Below, piece after piece: positions 26,057 to 33,836 of a DNA stretch of 64,000 nt (the stretch's first letter is position 1; each line of letters starts with the position of its first letter). The translations under genes were made by a program, and so were the position numbers. The notes beneath the pieces were generated by a model that did not search any database, was not told where the DNA came from, and was given only the letters and a program-made list of their open reading frames with translations. This stretch comes from CBDCNH01 sp965219015 (GTDB lineage Bacteria > Pseudomonadota > Alphaproteobacteria > Rhodobacterales > Rhodobacteraceae): positions 558,001-622,000 of the forward strand of contig CBDCNH010000013.1 in the NCBI GenBank assembly GCA_965219015.1. Reading direction: 5' to 3'.

Positions 26057-27706
26057 GTGCTCCTGTCGCTGGCGCTTCTGCCGCTCGGGATGATCGCGGT
26101 CTGGCAGACCTACCGGGTCGCGCACCAGGCCGAGCAGTCCGCGCGTCTGGCGCTCATCGGGCGGACATCGGAGGCCAGCGCATCGGAGCGCGGGCTGATC
26201 CAGACCGCCCTCGGGGCCGCACAGGCGCTCGGACCGTCGGTCCTCGACCGGCTTGCCGACCCGGAGGCCTGCCGCGCCGTCCTGTCCGAGTACGTCCGCA
26301 ATTCGGTGAGCTTCATCTTCGCCGGCTTCATCGGGATGGACGGCCGCGTTCTCTGCGCGTCGAGCGCCAACATCACCCAGCTCGCGGGCGACGGCGTGGC
26401 GCCGATCCTGTCGTTCGGGCGGCCGATGATCTCGGTGTCCCGGACCGGCCTCGTCACGGGCGCCTCGGTGCTCCTCATCACCGAGCCGATCGTCAGCAAC
26501 GGGGTGCAACGCGGCAGCCTCGTGATCTCGCTGCCGCACCGGACCATCGAGCGGCTCTTCCACTACGGCGAGCGGCTCGCGCCCGAGCAGTCGATCATCT
26601 TCAACGAGCGCGGACAGATCCTGAGCGCGACCGGGGGGCTCGCCACGGCCGCCGGCTACCTGCCCAGGAGCGGCGCGCTGACGAGCTACATCGGTTCGGA
26701 AGACCACGTCTTCACGGACCGGACTGCGGCCGGACAGCGGCGCACCTTCGTCGTCGTGCCGCTGATCCCCGGCCTTGCCTACGCGCTCGGCGTATGGCCG
26801 GTCGAAAGCGCGCTCGGGCGGGCCGACCACGTCGCGCTGCTGGCGCTCACGGTGCCGATCCTGATGTGGATCGCGGGGCTCGCGGTCGCCTACTTCGCGG
26901 TCCACTACAGCGTCATCCGGCCGGTCCGCGCGCTTCGCGGCAGCATGCGGCGCTTCGCCATCGGGCGCCGCGACGCGCCGGTGCCGGTGCTGAAGGGCGC
27001 GCCCTACGAGCTGCGCGAGGTGGCGCAGACGTTCCAGAACCTCACCCGGATCATCGCCCGCGACGAGACCGAGCTCGAGGCCTCGGTCGCTGAGAAGACC
27101 GTGCTCCTCAAGGAAGTGCATCACCGGGTGAAGAACAACCTCCAGCTCATCACCTCGATCACCAACATGCAGATCCGCAAGGTCCGGGAGCCCGAGGCGC
27201 GGCGGGTGCTGAAGAGCATCCAGGACCGGGTGATGTCGCTCGCCACGATCCATCGCAACCTCTACCAAGCCGAGACCCTGTCGGCCGTGCGCGCCGACGT
27301 GGTGATCGGCGAGATCATCAACCAGATGATCGTGCTCGCGGCCGGGCCCGGCACCGGCCTCGATGTCACGACGGACATCGCCGCGGTCACGCTCACGCCC
27401 GACCAGACGGTGCCGCTCTCGCTCCTGGCAACCGAGGGCATCACCAACGCCGTGAAATACGCCGGCGGGCCCGACGGCCGGCGGAACGTCCGGGTGACAC
27501 TCGACCGGATGCCGGACGACCGGGTGACCTTCCGCATCGTGAACTCGCGCGGAGGCGACCCGGAGACGCCCGCGGGCACCGGGCTGGGCGCCCAGCTCAT
27601 CGACGCCTTCGCAAGCCAGCTCGACGGCACCGTGAGCCGCGAGGTTACGGAAGACCGCTTCGAGCTCTCCGTCAGCTTTCGCGTGGCGGCCTTCGAGCCG
27701 ATGTGA
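26057..27706 (+). CDS. Membrane HisKA_2 family sensor histidine kinase
   Basis: Kinase of at least 549 residues that probably phosphorylates PhyR. First helix LLSLALLPLGMIAVWQTYRVA, periplasmic sensor about 20-265, second helix LLALTVPILMWIAGLAVAYF, HAMP-like linker (VIRPVRALRGSMRRFAIGRRD), then the dimerisation/phosphoacceptor helix with His in LLKEVHHRVKNNLQLITSITNMQ and a HATPase domain (ATEGITNAVKYAGGPDG, GTGLGAQLIDAF). GTG 26057 is the first standard start, but the frame is open upstream and homologous first helices usually begin earlier, so a CTG at 26018 is possible. It follows ecfG by 82 bases, the usual place for a stress-response kinase. Confidence 0.88.
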   Translation: MLLSLALLPLGMIAVWQTYRVAHQAEQSARLALIGRTSEASASERGLIQTALGAAQALGPSVLDRLADPEACRAVLSEYVRNSVSFIFAGFIGMDGRVLCASSANITQLAGDGVAPILSFGRPMISVSRTGLVTGASVLLITEPIVSNGVQRGSLVISLPHRTIERLFHYGERLAPEQSIIFNERGQILSATGGLATAAGYLPRSGALTSYIGSEDHVFTDRTAAGQRRTFVVVPLIPGLAYALGVWPVESALGRADHVALLALTVPILMWIAGLAVAYFAVHYSVIRPVRALRGSMRRFAIGRRDAPVPVLKGAPYELREVAQTFQNLTRIIARDETELEASVAEKTVLLKEVHHRVKNNLQLITSITNMQIRKVREPEARRVLKSIQDRVMSLATIHRNLYQAETLSAVRADVVIGEIINQMIVLAAGPGTGLDVTTDIAAVTLTPDQTVPLSLLATEGITNAVKYAGGPDGRRNVRVTLDRMPDDRVTFRIVNSRGGDPETPAGTGLGAQLIDAFASQLDGTVSREVTEDRFELSVSFRVAAFEPM

Positions 27707-27905
27707 CGGCGACGCCGGGCGTGCATCTGCCCGAGCGCCAGCGTGTCACGGCCTTGACCGATCGCGCGGTCCAATGATGGCTCCCCGACGACGCCAGCGC
27801 TGCCTCGCGCACGCCGGAGACGGCCGCGTCGGCCGGACAAAGCGCGCGAACCGCCGACGAGCGGGCCGGATGCGCCCGCTGCTCACCGAAGAGGTCGTCG
27901 AGCCT
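27707..27905. other. Convergent intergenic region without recognised features
   Basis: The 199 bases between the histidine kinase stop and the DUF2383 stop hold no gene, no terminator with a T-run and no repeat that I can recognise. Confidence 0.5.
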
Positions 27906-28355
27906 TCAGCCGGCCTGCGCCTGCGCCCGCTCGATAAGCACGCCCAGCGCCTCGGCCTGGCCCGTCAGGAGCGTCCGGTCGCTCTCGTCCTCTGCCGCGT
28001 CGGCGGTGTCGACGGTGAGGTCGCGCACGGACTCCTCGCCGCGGATGACCGCCGGCAGGACGTTGGTGTCGAGGTCGGTCAGGATTGCCCGGCCGCGCAC
28101 CACGGTCTCCTGGATCAGCCCGAAGAACGACCCGTCGTCGTCGGGCTCGCCTCCGAGCGCGCCGAGCCGCCGGGCTAGCTGGGCCTCGTGGTCGCGGTGG
28201 ACGCGGGCGAAGTCGCGCACGATGCCGATGATCTCGGGCTCCGCCTTCGCCTCCATCTCGTCGTAGCCGCGCAGCACGTCGACGAGCCGCGTCTGCAGCT
28301 TGGCGAGCGCGCGCGTGAAGGCGTCCGGCTCGGGGTGGGTCGTCTCGTTCGGCAT
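27906..28355 (-). CDS. DUF2383 family four-helix protein
   Basis: Soluble protein of 149 residues, predicted all-helical: AFTRALAKLQTRLVDVLRGYDEM, EIIGIVRDFARVHRDHEAQLARRL, SFFGLIQETVVRGRAIL and ESDRTLLTGQAEALGVLIERA. The arrangement (ferritin-like helices with scattered Glu/His) fits DUF2383/PA2169-type proteins of unknown function, often stress-induced. An EcfG-type promoter lies directly upstream (28386-28410), supporting membership of the general stress regulon. Confidence 0.75.
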   Translation of the reverse strand: MPNETTHPEPDAFTRALAKLQTRLVDVLRGYDEMEAKAEPEIIGIVRDFARVHRDHEAQLARRLGALGGEPDDDGSFFGLIQETVVRGRAILTDLDTNVLPAVIRGEESVRDLTVDTADAAEDESDRTLLTGQAEALGVLIERAQAQAG

Positions 28356-28385
28356 GGTCGTCTCCTGTGACCGGGACGGCGGCGG

Positions 28386-28410
28386 AACGTCCGGCGAAGA
28401 TCGCGGTTCC
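28386..28410 (-). promoter_or_regulatory. EcfG-type promoter of the DUF2383 gene
   Basis: On the minus strand GGAAC (28410-28406), 16 bases, CGTT (28389-28386), then 30 bases to the ATG at 28355. It is an exact match to the general-stress consensus in a 62-base intergenic gap. Confidence 0.72.
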
Positions 28411-28417
28411 GGTGGCG

Positions 28418-29419
28418 TCAGACGGTCAGCGCAACCGACCACAGCAGGAGCGGGATGGCGATGATCCCGCCGATCGGGCCCCAGAGCCAGAGCCAGAAGA
28501 CGAGCGAGACGAAGACCAGCAGCGGGTTCACCGACATCGACCGGCCGATCAGGCTCGGCGTGACGAACTGGCCCTCGAGGAAGTTGAGCCCGACGTAGCA
28601 CGCCACCGGCAGGAACGAGCTGAGGCCGTCGAAGACGACGATGCCGGCGACGAGAAGCGCCCCTGCGAAGAAGGCCGGACCGAGGTAGACGATGAAGTTG
28701 AGGATGCCCGCGAGGAAGCCCCACAGGAGCGGCGAGGGCATCCCGATGAGCTGCATCGCTCCGGCGGTGGCGAGACCGAGGACCGCGTTGATGAGGGTGA
28801 TCGTCAGGAAGTAGCGCGACACCCGCCGCTCGGCGGTGCGTAGCTTCTGCGCGGTCTGTCCGCGCCGGTCCGCCGGATCGAACTGGATCGCCAGCCATTC
28901 GTAGATCTCGAGCCGCGACAGGACGAAGAAGAAGAGCGTGCCGAGGAAGAGGATCAGCTGGCCGATGAGCGTCGGCGCGAAGAGGAGCGCATCGCTGAGG
29001 CGCGGGATCTCGAAGGCCCCGTTGGTGCCGGCCCCGTCCTGCTTGGTCGGGTCGAGGGCCGTCGCGACTTCCTTCGACACGCTCTCGATCCCTTGGATGG
29101 CCTTCTGGACGGCGCCGACCGTGAAGCGAAGCTCGCGCCAGATCTGCGGCGCCTGGTTGATGACGCTCTGCGCGAGCGGCTCGAAGATCAGCACCAGCAC
29201 CCCGATCGCGCCGAACCCAAGCAGCACCGTCAGGAGCGCCGACGGCACCCGGCCGAGACCGATCCGCCCGAACACGTCGGCGAGGGGCGACAGCACGAGG
29301 CCGATGACCAGCGCCAGCACCACCGGCGCGACGATCCCCTCCGCGAGCTTCAGCGCGATGAAGGCGGTGATCGACGCGATGACGAGGAGCGACCACTTCG
29401 TGACTTCATCGACCGACAT
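28418..29419 (-). CDS. AI-2E family membrane transporter
   Basis: Polytopic membrane protein of 333 residues in the AI-2E/PerM family (autoinducer-2 exporter TqsA and sodium/proton antiporter relatives). Start MSVDEVTKWSLLVIASITAF at ATG 29419; two N-terminal helices, a cytoplasmic coiled stretch (about 80-150, with VGAVQKAIQGIESVSKEVA), then five helices with the signature NAVLGLATAGAMQLIGMPSPLLWG and FLEGQFVTPSLIGRSMSVNPL. Substrate unknown. Divergent from csbD and close to EcfG-controlled genes. Confidence 0.88.
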   Translation of the reverse strand: MSVDEVTKWSLLVIASITAFIALKLAEGIVAPVVLALVIGLVLSPLADVFGRIGLGRVPSALLTVLLGFGAIGVLVLIFEPLAQSVINQAPQIWRELRFTVGAVQKAIQGIESVSKEVATALDPTKQDGAGTNGAFEIPRLSDALLFAPTLIGQLILFLGTLFFFVLSRLEIYEWLAIQFDPADRRGQTAQKLRTAERRVSRYFLTITLINAVLGLATAGAMQLIGMPSPLLWGFLAGILNFIVYLGPAFFAGALLVAGIVVFDGLSSFLPVACYVGLNFLEGQFVTPSLIGRSMSVNPLLVFVSLVFWLWLWGPIGGIIAIPLLLWSVALTV

Positions 29420-29496
29420 CGCGATCCATCCTCTCTGGCAAGGGGCGGGCAAGACCACGGGACCGCCGGAAGGGCAACCGGGTCTCGAGGCGAGCG

Positions 29497-29522
29497 GGAA
29501 CCCCGACCGGGTGGCAGACGTT
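29497..29522 (+). promoter_or_regulatory. EcfG-type promoter of csbD
   Basis: GGAAC (29497-29501), 17 bases, CGTT (29519-29522), followed by TC; the csbD ATG is 31 bases downstream. It is an exact consensus match and the third such site within 4.4 kb of ecfG. Confidence 0.78.
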
Positions 29523-29553
29523 TCCCTACTGCAATTGGACCGGGAGAACAGCT

Positions 29554-29751
29554 ATGAATTGGGACCAGATCAAGGGCAAATGGACCGAGTACCGCGGCAA
29601 GGCGAAGGAGCAATGGGGCGATTTGACCGACGACGATCTCGACCGCGTCGACGGCAAGCGCGATCAGCTCGTAGGGCTCGTCCAGCAGCGCTACGGCAAG
29701 GCCAAGGAAGAAGCCGAGGCGGAGGTCGACGCTTGGCAAAGCCGGCACTAG
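29554..29751 (+). CDS. CsbD family stress protein
   Basis: Hydrophilic protein of 65 residues: MNWDQIKGKWTEYRGKAKEQWGDLTDDDLD followed by RVDGKRDQLVGLVQQRYGKAKEEAEAEV. Both helical repeats match the CsbD family (general-stress proteins of unknown biochemical role in many bacteria). Ribosome site GGGAGA. It is monocistronic, with an EcfG-type promoter before it and an intrinsic terminator after it. Confidence 0.94.
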   Translation: MNWDQIKGKWTEYRGKAKEQWGDLTDDDLDRVDGKRDQLVGLVQQRYGKAKEEAEAEVDAWQSRH

Positions 29752-29774
29752 GCTTCTAGCATATCAGTTGTTCG

Positions 29775-29801
29775 GGGCTGTCCTCAGGGGCAGCCCTTTT
29801 T
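29775..29801 (+). terminator. Rho-independent terminator of csbD
   Basis: Stem GGGCTG (29775-29780)/CAGCCC (29791-29796), loop of ten bases, followed by five T (29797-29801). It is the clearest intrinsic terminator of the window. Confidence 0.85.
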
Positions 29802-29807
29802 GCTGGC

Positions 29808-30614
29808 TCAGGCGCGCCAGTCGAGGACGCGGCGCTCGACGATGCCGATGAGGGCGCTCACGCCGATGCCGAAGAGCGAGAGCATGGCGACGCCCGCGAA
29901 GAGCCGTTCGAGATCGTAGAGCGCGCCCGCGGTCAGGATGTAGGCGCCGACGCCGTGCTGCGCGCCGAGCATCTCCGCCGCGACAAGGAGGATGATCCCG
30001 ATCGCGAGGCTGATGCGGAGGCCCGACAGGATGCCGGGCATGGCGCCCGGCAGGATGATCTTCCGCACGATCGATCCCCAGCCGAGCCCGAAGCTCTGGC
30101 CCATGCGGATCAGCGTGCGGTCCACGTTGTCGACCGCGCCGTAGGTCGCGACGACGGTGGGGGTGAAGGTGCCGAGCGCGATGAGCGCGTACTTCGACCC
30201 TTCGTCGATGCCGAACCAGATCACGAAGAGCGGCAGGAGCGCGATCTTCGGCACCGGGAAAAGCGCTGCGACGAGCGGCACGAGGGCCGCGCGGGCGACC
30301 GAGAAGAGCGCGATGACGACACCGATGACGATGCCGGTGCCGACGCCGAGCGCGGAGCCCACCACGAAGCGGGTGAGCGAGGGCACGACGTCGGCGCGGA
30401 GGCCGCCGGAGCGGTATAGCTCGCCGAAGGTCGCCAGAACGTCGGACGGCAGCGGGACCGTGAGGTTCGAGATCAGTCCCGCGCGGCGGCCGATCTCGAC
30501 CCAGCCGAGAAGCACGAGGATGACGAGAAGCCCTGCCCACCGGTGCGGACGATGCCGGAAGCCGCCGCCGCGGAACGGGACCGCGCGAGGGGCGTCGGTG
30601 GCGAGGTCAGCCAT
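29808..30614 (-). CDS. ABC transporter permease, TauC/SsuC-like
   Basis: Inner-membrane permease of 268 residues from ATG 30614 (a start at 30638 lies inside the ATPase gene). Six helices; segments LTVPLPSDVLATFGELY, FPVPKIALLPLFVIWFGIDEGSKY and AEMLGAQHGVGAYILTAG are typical of the nitrate/sulfonate/thiamine-precursor family. It overlaps the ATPase stop by eight bases and is last in its operon. Confidence 0.92.
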   Translation of the reverse strand: MADLATDAPRAVPFRGGGFRHRPHRWAGLLVILVLLGWVEIGRRAGLISNLTVPLPSDVLATFGELYRSGGLRADVVPSLTRFVVGSALGVGTGIVIGVVIALFSVARAALVPLVAALFPVPKIALLPLFVIWFGIDEGSKYALIALGTFTPTVVATYGAVDNVDRTLIRMGQSFGLGWGSIVRKIILPGAMPGILSGLRISLAIGIILLVAAEMLGAQHGVGAYILTAGALYDLERLFAGVAMLSLFGIGVSALIGIVERRVLDWRA

Positions 30615-31374
30615 CGAGGAGCGCCTCGTCGGCGGCACGAGCCTCGTCGCGCATCAGGGTCCAGAGGTGCTCGCGGTGGGCGATCAGCGCCGCGTCGCCT
30701 TCGGTGCGCGCGCCGAGCGGCGTGTCGATCTCGACGATCTCGCGGATCCGCCCCGGCCGGCGCGAGAGCACCACGATGCGGTGCCCGAGCCGCACCGCTT
30801 CGCCGAGGTTGTGCGTGACGTAGATCGCGGTGAACGGAGTGCGCTCCCAGAGGCCCACGAGATCCTCCATCAGAAGGTCGCGCGTCTGGCTGTCGAGCGC
30901 CGAGAGCGGCTCGTCCATCAGCATCACCGCGGGGTTGACCGCGAGCGCGCGGGCGATGGCGACGCGCTGCTTCATGCCGCCCGAGAGCTGCCGCGGCAGC
31001 GCGCGGGCGAACTCCGTCAGCCGGGTGCGCGCCAGCACGTCGGCGACGATGGCCGCGCGCTCGCGCCGCCCGAGCGGATGGTCCTCGAGCACGAGGCTCA
31101 CGTTGCCCTCGACGCTGCGCCACGGCAGGAGCGCGAAGTCCTGGAACACATAGGTCAGCGCGTTGAGGCAGCCTTCGGGCGCCGCCCCCACTTCGAGGAT
31201 GGCGCCCCGGCGCGGCCGCTCGAGCCCGCCTGCAAGGCGCAGGAGCGTGGACTTGCCGCAGCCCGACGGCCCGACGATGGCGACGATGCGCCCCGACGGC
31301 ACGTCGAGCGTCACGCCCTCGAGCACGTCGGTCGGCCCGTAGCCGTGGCTCACTCCCTCGAAGCGCAGGTCCAC
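30607..31374 (-). CDS. ABC transporter ATP-binding protein, TauB/SsuB-like
   Basis: ATPase of 255 residues from GTG 31374. Walker A is VGPSGCGKSTLLRLAGG, the Q-loop VFQDFALLPWRSV, the signature LSGGMKQRVAIARALAVNP, Walker B VMLMDEPLSALD and the switch His is in IYVTHNLGEAV. FALLPWRSV is diagnostic of the SsuB/TauB/NrtD group. It is the middle gene of a three-gene importer operon. Confidence 0.93.
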   Translation of the reverse strand: MDLRFEGVSHGYGPTDVLEGVTLDVPSGRIVAIVGPSGCGKSTLLRLAGGLERPRRGAILEVGAAPEGCLNALTYVFQDFALLPWRSVEGNVSLVLEDHPLGRRERAAIVADVLARTRLTEFARALPRQLSGGMKQRVAIARALAVNPAVMLMDEPLSALDSQTRDLLMEDLVGLWERTPFTAIYVTHNLGEAVRLGHRIVVLSRRPGRIREIVEIDTPLGARTEGDAALIAHREHLWTLMRDEARAADEALLDG

Positions 31375-31383
31375 CGCCGCGGC

Positions 31384-32388
31384 TCAGATCGCCCGGACGA
31401 AGCTCGTGTCGACCACCGTCTCGAAGGCGATGCCGTCGTCGATGAGCCGCTCGGACTTGAACCAGGCGAGCTGGTCCTTCAGCGAGGCCACGTGCATCGC
31501 CGCCCCCTCGTTGATCCGCATCGCGCCCGCGAGGATGCCGGGCGCAGCCTTGGCCACGTCCTGCCCCTCGGCCACGTAGCGCGCGATGAGCGCGACCATC
31601 TCGTCGCGCGCGGCGTCGCCGGCGGTCCGGTCCACGAGGGCGGCGTTGTAGTCGGCAGCACCCCGCGAGAAGCCGTCGAGGAATGCCTTCGCGCGCTCGG
31701 GGTCGTCGGCGGCGGTGCGGGCGGAGGTGAACACCGTCGTGACCTGGTAGTCGGGGAGGAAGTCCGCGACGAGGCCGATCTGTTTCGCGCCGCCCGCGGC
31801 GACGAGCGACTTGCCGACGTTGGGCACGATCGACCAGGCGTCGATCTGGCCCGAGGTCAGCGCGCCGATGACCGCGCCGACCTTCTGCAGCGGCACGAAC
31901 GTCATCTCGAAGCCGCCGGCCTCGGCGATGCGCGCGCCCATGTACTGGAACGACGAGCCCGCCGTCGTCATCCCGAAGCGCGCGCGGGCGAGCTTGGCCG
32001 GGTCGGTCATGCCGCGGTCGTAGGCGTCGTTCGACGCGAGGATGATCTGGCCCTCGATGCCCTTCTCCTCGCTGAGCGCGCCGCCGATGACCTTCACCGC
32101 GCCCTTGTCGGCGAGCGAGACGAGGCCGCCGGTGATCGCGGTCACGCCGAAGTCCACGTCGCCCGACGCGATGGCGACCGCCATCGGCTGCGCGGCGTCG
32201 AAGAAGCGCAATTCGGCAGCGAGCCCCGCCGCCTCGAAGTAGCCGCGCTCCATCGCCACGAAGCTCGGCGCGTGGCTCCCGAGGCGCAGCGCGCCCACCA
32301 CCGCCTTGCTCGCCGCGCGCGCCGGCAGCGCAAGCCCCGCCGCCGCTGCGGCCCCGAGGGCGAGCCCCTCGCGTCTGGTGATCCTCAT
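31384..32388 (-). CDS. ABC transporter substrate-binding protein, TauA/SsuA-like
   Basis: Periplasmic binding protein of 334 residues, first gene of the operon. The N-terminus MRITRREGLALGAAAAAGLALPARA contains a twin-Arg motif (TRREGLA) and Ala-x-Ala cleavage site, so Tat or Sec export is likely. Conserved runs are LRLGSHAPSFVAMERGYFEAAGL, AIASGDVDFGVTAI and GQIDAWSIVPNVGKSLV. The fold is that of sulfonate/nitrate/pyrimidine-precursor binders. The substrate cannot be named; adjacency to a decayed sugar-acid enzyme is probably incidental. Confidence 0.88.
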   Translation of the reverse strand: MRITRREGLALGAAAAAGLALPARAASKAVVGALRLGSHAPSFVAMERGYFEAAGLAAELRFFDAAQPMAVAIASGDVDFGVTAITGGLVSLADKGAVKVIGGALSEEKGIEGQIILASNDAYDRGMTDPAKLARARFGMTTAGSSFQYMGARIAEAGGFEMTFVPLQKVGAVIGALTSGQIDAWSIVPNVGKSLVAAGGAKQIGLVADFLPDYQVTTVFTSARTAADDPERAKAFLDGFSRGAADYNAALVDRTAGDAARDEMVALIARYVAEGQDVAKAAPGILAGAMRINEGAAMHVASLKDQLAWFKSERLIDDGIAFETVVDTSFVRAI

Positions 32389-32435
32389 GGCGTCCTCCCG
32401 TTTTCCGCCGGTCTACACGACCGAGGCCGCTGCGG

Positions 32436-33342
32436 CTAGACGAGCGGCATCCGACCGGGGGCCCGAGGGTCGCGGTACTTGTCGGGCACGCCGCGCTCCA
32501 TGAGGCGCCGCGCCGCGAAGGCGAGGCGGTCGCGATCGAGCGTGACGCCGAGGCCCGGGCCCTCGGGGATCACGTCGAAGGGCTGCTGGCGCAGCAGCGA
32601 CTGGTTCGGCTCGCGGATGCGCCGCGCAAGCGTGCAGGTAGGCCGCGGTGCCGAGCCCCGGGTCGCCCGAGTAGCACCAGAAGTCGATCCCCGCGCCCGC
32701 GCAGGGGGCCTCGAAGGCGGGGGCGAGGGCGAGCGCCGAGGGGAGCGAGAACGCCTGGTTCGAGTCGATCCTCAGCATCGCGTCCGGCCCGAGCGCGTTC
32801 CGCAGCGCCTCGACGAGGGCGATGTTGGCGCGGAGGTCGGGCTCCGAGACCTTGTCCCCGAAGAACGCCGTGCCGTGCGTCTCGCGCAGGCCGAGGCAGT
32901 CGTCCACGATTGCCGCGACGCTCGCCTCGCCGCCGCGGCCGTCCTGCGGGAGGCGGTAGCTGACGTAGTCGGTGAACGGGATCGCGCGGCGGTGGATGCC
33001 GCCGAGGACGTTGGCGAACGGCTGGTTCCAGAGACGGCCGCGCAGATCCCGAGGCGCGATCTCGACGCCGCCCCAGGCGCCGCGGGTCGCGTGGTCCGTG
33101 ACGCTGTGCGCGCCTGGCATCGACGGCAGCACGCGGCGCTCGAGGCCGGCGATGTCGAGCGGGTCGAGCCCGGTGAGCGCGTCGGCCGAGGCCGCGATCA
33201 GGGGCGCCGAGGCGTGCGAGGGCGCCTCGCCGACGCCGGTCACGCCGTCCGAGGTCTCGATCTCGACGACGCCCTTGGTGAACCCGTCGAGCGCGCCCTA
33301 GGACCACCGGTCCGGCGCCTCGAGCGGGATCAGCAGCCACGA
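32436..33342 (-). pseudogene. Decayed enolase-superfamily (mandelate racemase/sugar-acid dehydratase) gene
   Basis: Four independent lesions. (1) An in-frame TAG at 33298-33300 splits LIPLEAPDRWS from GALDGFTKGVVEIETSDG. (2) After the first metal-ligand region (MLRIDSNQAFSLPSALALA) about 80-100 barrel residues, including the expected further metal ligands, are missing; the frame goes straight to GIDFWCYSGDPGLGTAAYLH. (3) A one-base insertion near 32631 shifts the frame: ARRIREPNQSLLRQQPFDVI continues in another phase to VPDKYRDPRAPGRMPLV and TAG at 32436. (4) Part of the usual loop before EGPGLGV is also shortened. The original product was probably about 400 residues, acting on a hexonate or similar acid. 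Confidence 0.85.
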
Positions 33343-33395
33343 TCCCGGAGGGCTGGGCGCTCGACGCAGGAGGGCGCCCGACCACCGGTCCGGCG
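33302..33395. repeat. 16-bp direct repeat at the pseudogene 5' end
   Basis: GACCACCGGTCCGGCG occurs at 33302-33317 and 33380-33395, 78 bases apart (26 codons). On the minus strand both copies read PDRWS followed by GAL (with the TAG inserted in the downstream copy), so a small in-frame partial duplication took place at the start of the enolase-like gene before or during its decay. Confidence 0.75.
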
Positions 33396-33411
33396 GTCGC
33401 GCCTGCGGGCG

Positions 33412-33700
33412 GGCACAGGGGCGGCGCTCCTCTCGGGCGCGGCCTGGTCGTTCGGGGCCTCGTCGCTCGGCGACGACGCGGGCGGCCCGCCCCGGCTCGG
33501 GCTAAGCTACATCGCCATCGATCCCGGAGCCTTCGGAGCGGCCTTCGGCGCCCGCGTCGAGACGCTCATCTCTGCGATGACCCGCGAACCGGGGGTGCGC
33601 CTGCCGGGCGCCCGCAGACATGCGTTCCAAGCATCGGCGGAGAGGGACGGCGTGTCGGTCGACGCGGGGTTTCGTAGCGTGCTCGACGCCTTTGATCGCA
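33412..33700 (+). pseudogene. C-terminal remnant of an Ldh/malate dehydrogenase family oxidoreductase
   Basis: The + strand encodes GTGAALLSGAAWSFGASSLG, then DDAGGPPRLGLSYIAIDPGAFG, FGARVETLISAMTREPGVRLPG and ARRHAFQASAERDGVSVDAGF, which follow the C-terminal quarter of the LDH2/YlbC-type NAD(P)-dependent dehydrogenases in order. The N-terminal three quarters are absent (the DNA upstream is the oppositely oriented enolase pseudogene), and no stop occurs at the expected end: the frame runs on through unrelated sequence to 33840. Not translated as a functional protein. Confidence 0.75.
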
Positions 33701-33836
33701 TGACTCTGCCGCTATTTCCGGCAAAAACTGCGTCTCGGGCGACCGAAGGACGAAGAAACCCGCACTTTGCCTTTTCGTTCCGCCTCGTCCTGCTACCTAT
33801 CCCCGAAACGCACTGGCGCCAAGGGAAGCTCATCGC

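Noticed and set aside
32413..33243. An intact 276-residue enolase-superfamily protein
   Set aside because: The frame lacks the barrel core and after TAAYLH reads an unrelated Arg/Pro-rich tail caused by a frameshift; an upstream in-frame stop removes the N-terminus.
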